A model generated the notes under the pieces. It searched no databases. It saw only the letters and a list, made by a program, of their open reading frames with translations, and was not told where the DNA came from. Both the position numbers and the translations under genes were made by a program. Shown here piece by piece: positions 5,627 to 7,749 of a stretch of 7,749 nt of DNA. Numbering within the stretch: position 1 is the stretch's first letter; each line of letters opens with the position of its first letter. The DNA is from Treponema sp. (lineage in GTDB: Bacteria; Spirochaetota; Spirochaetia; Treponematales; Treponemataceae), in the NCBI GenBank assembly GCA_016296575.1, contig JAEDJA010000049.1, forward strand, positions 1-7,749. Reading direction: 5' to 3'.

Positions 5627-7119
5627 AAAAAAAATTATATATTGCTCTTCTTCTCTTTCTCCTGAGCAGCCTATTATTTTCACAAGAAGAAAACTATTGG
5701 AAAAAGACTATTAGTACTGCATTTGAAAACAGCGAAAACGTAAGTAATATAAAGCGTGATTATCTTTCAACAAAAATAAGTAAAAAACAATATGATTTGC
5801 AATGGTTTCCTCAATCACAAATAAGTTTGCAAGGTTCCTCGAGTACTACCAGAGGCGATGGTCTTTACATATTGAATGAAGCTTCAGATTCTGCATTGAC
5901 GCAAGTATTGAGCCCATTCATAAATTATTCCATCTATCAAAGACTTCCCGGGCAAGGCTCACTCAGTTTTTCTGCAGGATATGGTTTTAATTACATCCCT
6001 ACCCGGCGTACATTTTTACAATGGCCACAAATAAGTCTTTCTCTAAACCAGTATTTAGGGAGAGGCGCCTTTGGTTTAACAAGAAATCCAGAATATAAGC
6101 TTTTGAAAGAACAGTTGAAATATTCAGATATAATGTACAAAAAAAATCTAACTTCCCAAATACAGGAAATTCTTTCTTTAATCCAATCTTTAGATATTCT
6201 ATGTGCCCAAGAAGATTATTATACTTCACTGGTAAAAGAATATGAAAGTGAATTAAAAACTGCAGAACAAAAAAATGCAGCTGGCATGCAATCTGGACTT
6301 GAAGAACATTATGCAAGGTTTCAGCTATCAGAAGTAACAAGTTCTTTAACTGAATTACAGTATTCAAAGAAACAACTATTAATAGAAATTTCGATTCTTA
6401 TTCCAGATTTTGATATCTCTGATTTACATGCTAAAAGAGATGAATTACTGGATATGGTTAACAAGCTCTATGCAAAAGTAAATCCTAACAGCAATTCCAT
6501 AAACAATAATACTTACAACGTTCTATATAACAGTGTTTTGCAGCAATATCTTTATCAATACCAGAATAATGAAATCAGTTACGCACCGTCTCTGGTGATT
6601 TCTTCAAGCCTCAGTCCAGACGGGAATTACTATGGGTACTATTCTGACTGGTATAAATCTTTCCGACTCCTAAAAGAAACTCCATATCCTATCAATTTTT
6701 CTGTAAGCATAGGAATACAAAAGAGTTTTGAATTGCCGGGTGCTAGAAAACTACGAAAAGAAATCTACAAACTAAGCCGAGAGTCAGTTGAAGATGAGTT
6801 ATATCTTATTCAAAAAACACAGGAAAAAGAACTTGCCATTTTGCAGGAACAAATAAAATCTGATCTTTCTTACATAGTAAATTTAGAGAAAGATATTTAC
6901 ACCGAACAGACCTTTAGAGAGAAGCGCAAAAAACTTTTCAATGACAATATCATCACAGAAGATGAGTTTACTCAAAGTGAAACTGTATATTTCAAAATAT
7001 ATAAAGATTATATCACTTCGTTTTGGAACGTCATAACCAATCAAATTCAAATAATTGATTTGTGCGCAGATGATTTTCCTTTACTGGAGGACTTTATAGG
7101 AGAACACTATGTTTACTAA
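5617..7119 (+). CDS. TolC-like outer membrane efflux/secretion protein
   Basis: This 500-aa protein would form the outer-membrane channel and periplasmic tunnel of the type I system. Residues 1-22 are a signal peptide (KK then a Leu-rich core, probably cut at LFS/Q). The rest shows the two-fold repeat of outer-membrane factors. Helical stretches are at about 28-60, 155-260, 378-480; short beta stretches, presumably the barrel strands, are at about 64-75, 112-125, 135-147 and again 322-333 and 358-371. Sequence is divergent from Escherichia coli TolC, so the call rests on architecture, length and operon position rather than close motif matching. GGAG at 5602-5605 lies 11 nt before the ATG, and the start overlaps the adaptor gene by 10 nt. 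Because it is encoded with the transporter and adaptor, it is likely dedicated to this system. Confidence 0.88.
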   Translation: MVLEKKLYIALLLFLLSSLLFSQEENYWKKTISTAFENSENVSNIKRDYLSTKISKKQYDLQWFPQSQISLQGSSSTTRGDGLYILNEASDSALTQVLSPFINYSIYQRLPGQGSLSFSAGYGFNYIPTRRTFLQWPQISLSLNQYLGRGAFGLTRNPEYKLLKEQLKYSDIMYKKNLTSQIQEILSLIQSLDILCAQEDYYTSLVKEYESELKTAEQKNAAGMQSGLEEHYARFQLSEVTSSLTELQYSKKQLLIEISILIPDFDISDLHAKRDELLDMVNKLYAKVNPNSNSINNNTYNVLYNSVLQQYLYQYQNNEISYAPSLVISSSLSPDGNYYGYYSDWYKSFRLLKETPYPINFSVSIGIQKSFELPGARKLRKEIYKLSRESVEDELYLIQKTQEKELAILQEQIKSDLSYIVNLEKDIYTEQTFREKRKKLFNDNIITEDEFTQSETVYFKIYKDYITSFWNVITNQIQIIDLCADDFPLLEDFIGEHYVY

Positions 7120-7579
7120 AAAACGTTTTTTTATTCTCATTATTTTGGGCTTTTTTTTCTCAATATTTATTGGATGCAGTTTTTTTGAGGCCCCCGAAGG
7201 AAGTGTAGAATTGCTTGACGTATATACAAGAGATGAAGAAGGTTATGTTGAAGAGTACTACACCTTTGGAGACAGCACATCGGAAAAAAGAGTTTCCAAA
7301 ACTGAAGAAGTTCTAATTTCATACCTTTGCACAACAGTTAAAATAACAAATACCTGCGACAAAAATATTTACAACACAACAATAAACATTCAGGCAAATG
7401 CAGGTACAAGAACTTATTACAAAACCATTTCACTGGATGTAACAATAACCCCAGGAAGCTCGATATACATTCCTGTAGAAATTGAAAAATATACAAAACA
7501 GTTAACTGCTGTCAATAAAGATAATGATGATAAATGGGATACAAATTCCATAAAAATTATAAGCGTAAGCTGGAAGTAA
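7109..7579 (+). CDS. Small lipoprotein with a predicted beta-sandwich domain, last gene of the secretion operon
   Basis: The 156-aa product starts with a basic MFTKKR, a hydrophobic core and a lipobox-like IFIGC, with Cys23 as the lipidated residue; loose lipoboxes of this kind are usual in spirochaetes. Residues 70-128 (VKITNTCDKNIYNTT then a TPGSSIYIPVEIE strand) look like an immunoglobulin-type beta sandwich of the FxLyD kind, a resemblance in pattern only. AGGAG at 7098-7102 is 6 nt from the ATG, and the gene overlaps the TolC-like gene by 11 nt, so it is part of the same operon. Its role is unknown. It could help assemble the secretion duct, or, being 67 nt upstream of the second cargo gene, protect the cell from that cargo. 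Confidence 0.8.
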   Translation: MFTKKRFFILIILGFFFSIFIGCSFFEAPEGSVELLDVYTRDEEGYVEEYYTFGDSTSEKRVSKTEEVLISYLCTTVKITNTCDKNIYNTTINIQANAGTRTYYKTISLDVTITPGSSIYIPVEIEKYTKQLTAVNKDNDDKWDTNSIKIISVSWK

Positions 7580-7646
7580 AATATGAATTTCAAGATTATT
7601 GCACTTGGGATGATTCAAGATGAGATATATTATTAAAGGATAAGAA

Positions 7647-7749
7647 ATGAAGGTGAAAAAGTTCAACGACTTAAACTGTTACGATTTCTCAAACTACGCA
7701 GAAGAAATAACTGGAGACGCTCTGTTTAAAATCAATGGCGGGGCAGAAA
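7647..7749 (+). CDS. Second double-glycine-leader precursor, 5' end only
   Basis: The first 34 codons are in the window; the gene runs off the right edge. The leader ends DALFKINGG, with Gly31-Gly32 as the predicted C39 cleavage site and Ile29, Leu26 and Ile21 at the -4, -7 and -12 positions. It is nearly the same as the leader of the 431-aa phospholipase-like protein but has a different N-terminal ten residues. AAAGGA at 7635-7640 with 6-nt spacing is a good ribosome binding site and supports this start. It follows the lipoprotein gene by 67 nt on the same strand and could be cotranscribed with the exporter. Nothing can be said of the cargo, which begins just beyond the window. Confidence 0.88.
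   Translation, partial: MKVKKFNDLNCYDFSNYAEEITGDALFKINGGAE
7679..7749 (+). repeat. Right arm of leader-encoding inverted repeat
   Basis: This arm matches 2163-2093 (opposite strand) at 66 of 71 bases and may extend past the window, so the right boundary is not known. The pair flanks the whole secretion operon in inverted orientation, about 5.5 kb apart. Confidence 0.88.

Noticed and set aside
5999..6367. Minus-strand open frame of 122 residues within the TolC-like gene.
   Set aside because: It is antisense to a well-supported gene, with no ribosome binding site and no family resemblance.
7599..7631. TTGCAC or TTGGGA with TATATT as a private promoter for the second precursor gene.
   Set aside because: Spacings are 21 or 15 nt, and the implied start would remove or crowd the ribosome binding site at 7635-7640.
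7583..7636. A 17-codon ATG-to-TAA frame between the lipoprotein and the second precursor gene.
   Set aside because: It has no ribosome binding site and is too short to support; probably chance.

Overview
The window looks like an accessory secretion locus from a Gram-negative, AT-rich bacterium, most probably a spirochaete of the Treponema type. A TolC-like outer-membrane protein and a lipoprotein imply two membranes. The Treponema assignment rests on low GC, the loose lipobox (IFIGC) and the general look of the leader sequences. It is inference, since the window holds no rRNA or housekeeping marker.

Layout. From the left edge to about 406 there is an orphan multi-pass membrane ORF with no good start, preceded by two overlapping inverted repeats; it may be the remnant of a broken gene. 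From 2189 down to 377 on the minus strand lies a two-gene unit. The first gene is a 431-aa protein with a double-glycine export leader, a Ser/Thr-rich linker and a C-terminal domain that reads as a phospholipase A2 of the parvovirus VP1 type (YTGP calcium loop, HDKAY catalytic motif). The second is a 176-aa signal-peptide-bearing protein, translationally coupled to it, and is a good candidate immunity protein. A 132-bp divergent promoter region follows. From 2322 to 7579 on the plus strand is a tightly overlapping four-gene operon: a C39-peptidase ABC transporter, an HlyD-type adaptor, a TolC-type outer-membrane protein and a small lipoprotein. At the right edge (7647 onward) begins a second gene with nearly the same double-glycine leader, cut off by the window just after the predicted cleavage site.

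How it may work. The C39 domain would cut the leader after Gly-Gly, and the ABC/HlyD/TolC conduit would export the cargo in one step across both membranes. At least two cargo genes share the leader, and their leader regions are 66/71 identical at the DNA level in inverted orientation, flanking the exporter. This suggests a common-leader, variable-cargo toxin system: a polymorphic phospholipase toxin and candidate immunity pair served by one type I exporter. Double-glycine leaders are best known on short bacteriocin peptides, so a cargo of about 400 residues with an enzymatic domain is the most interesting feature here.
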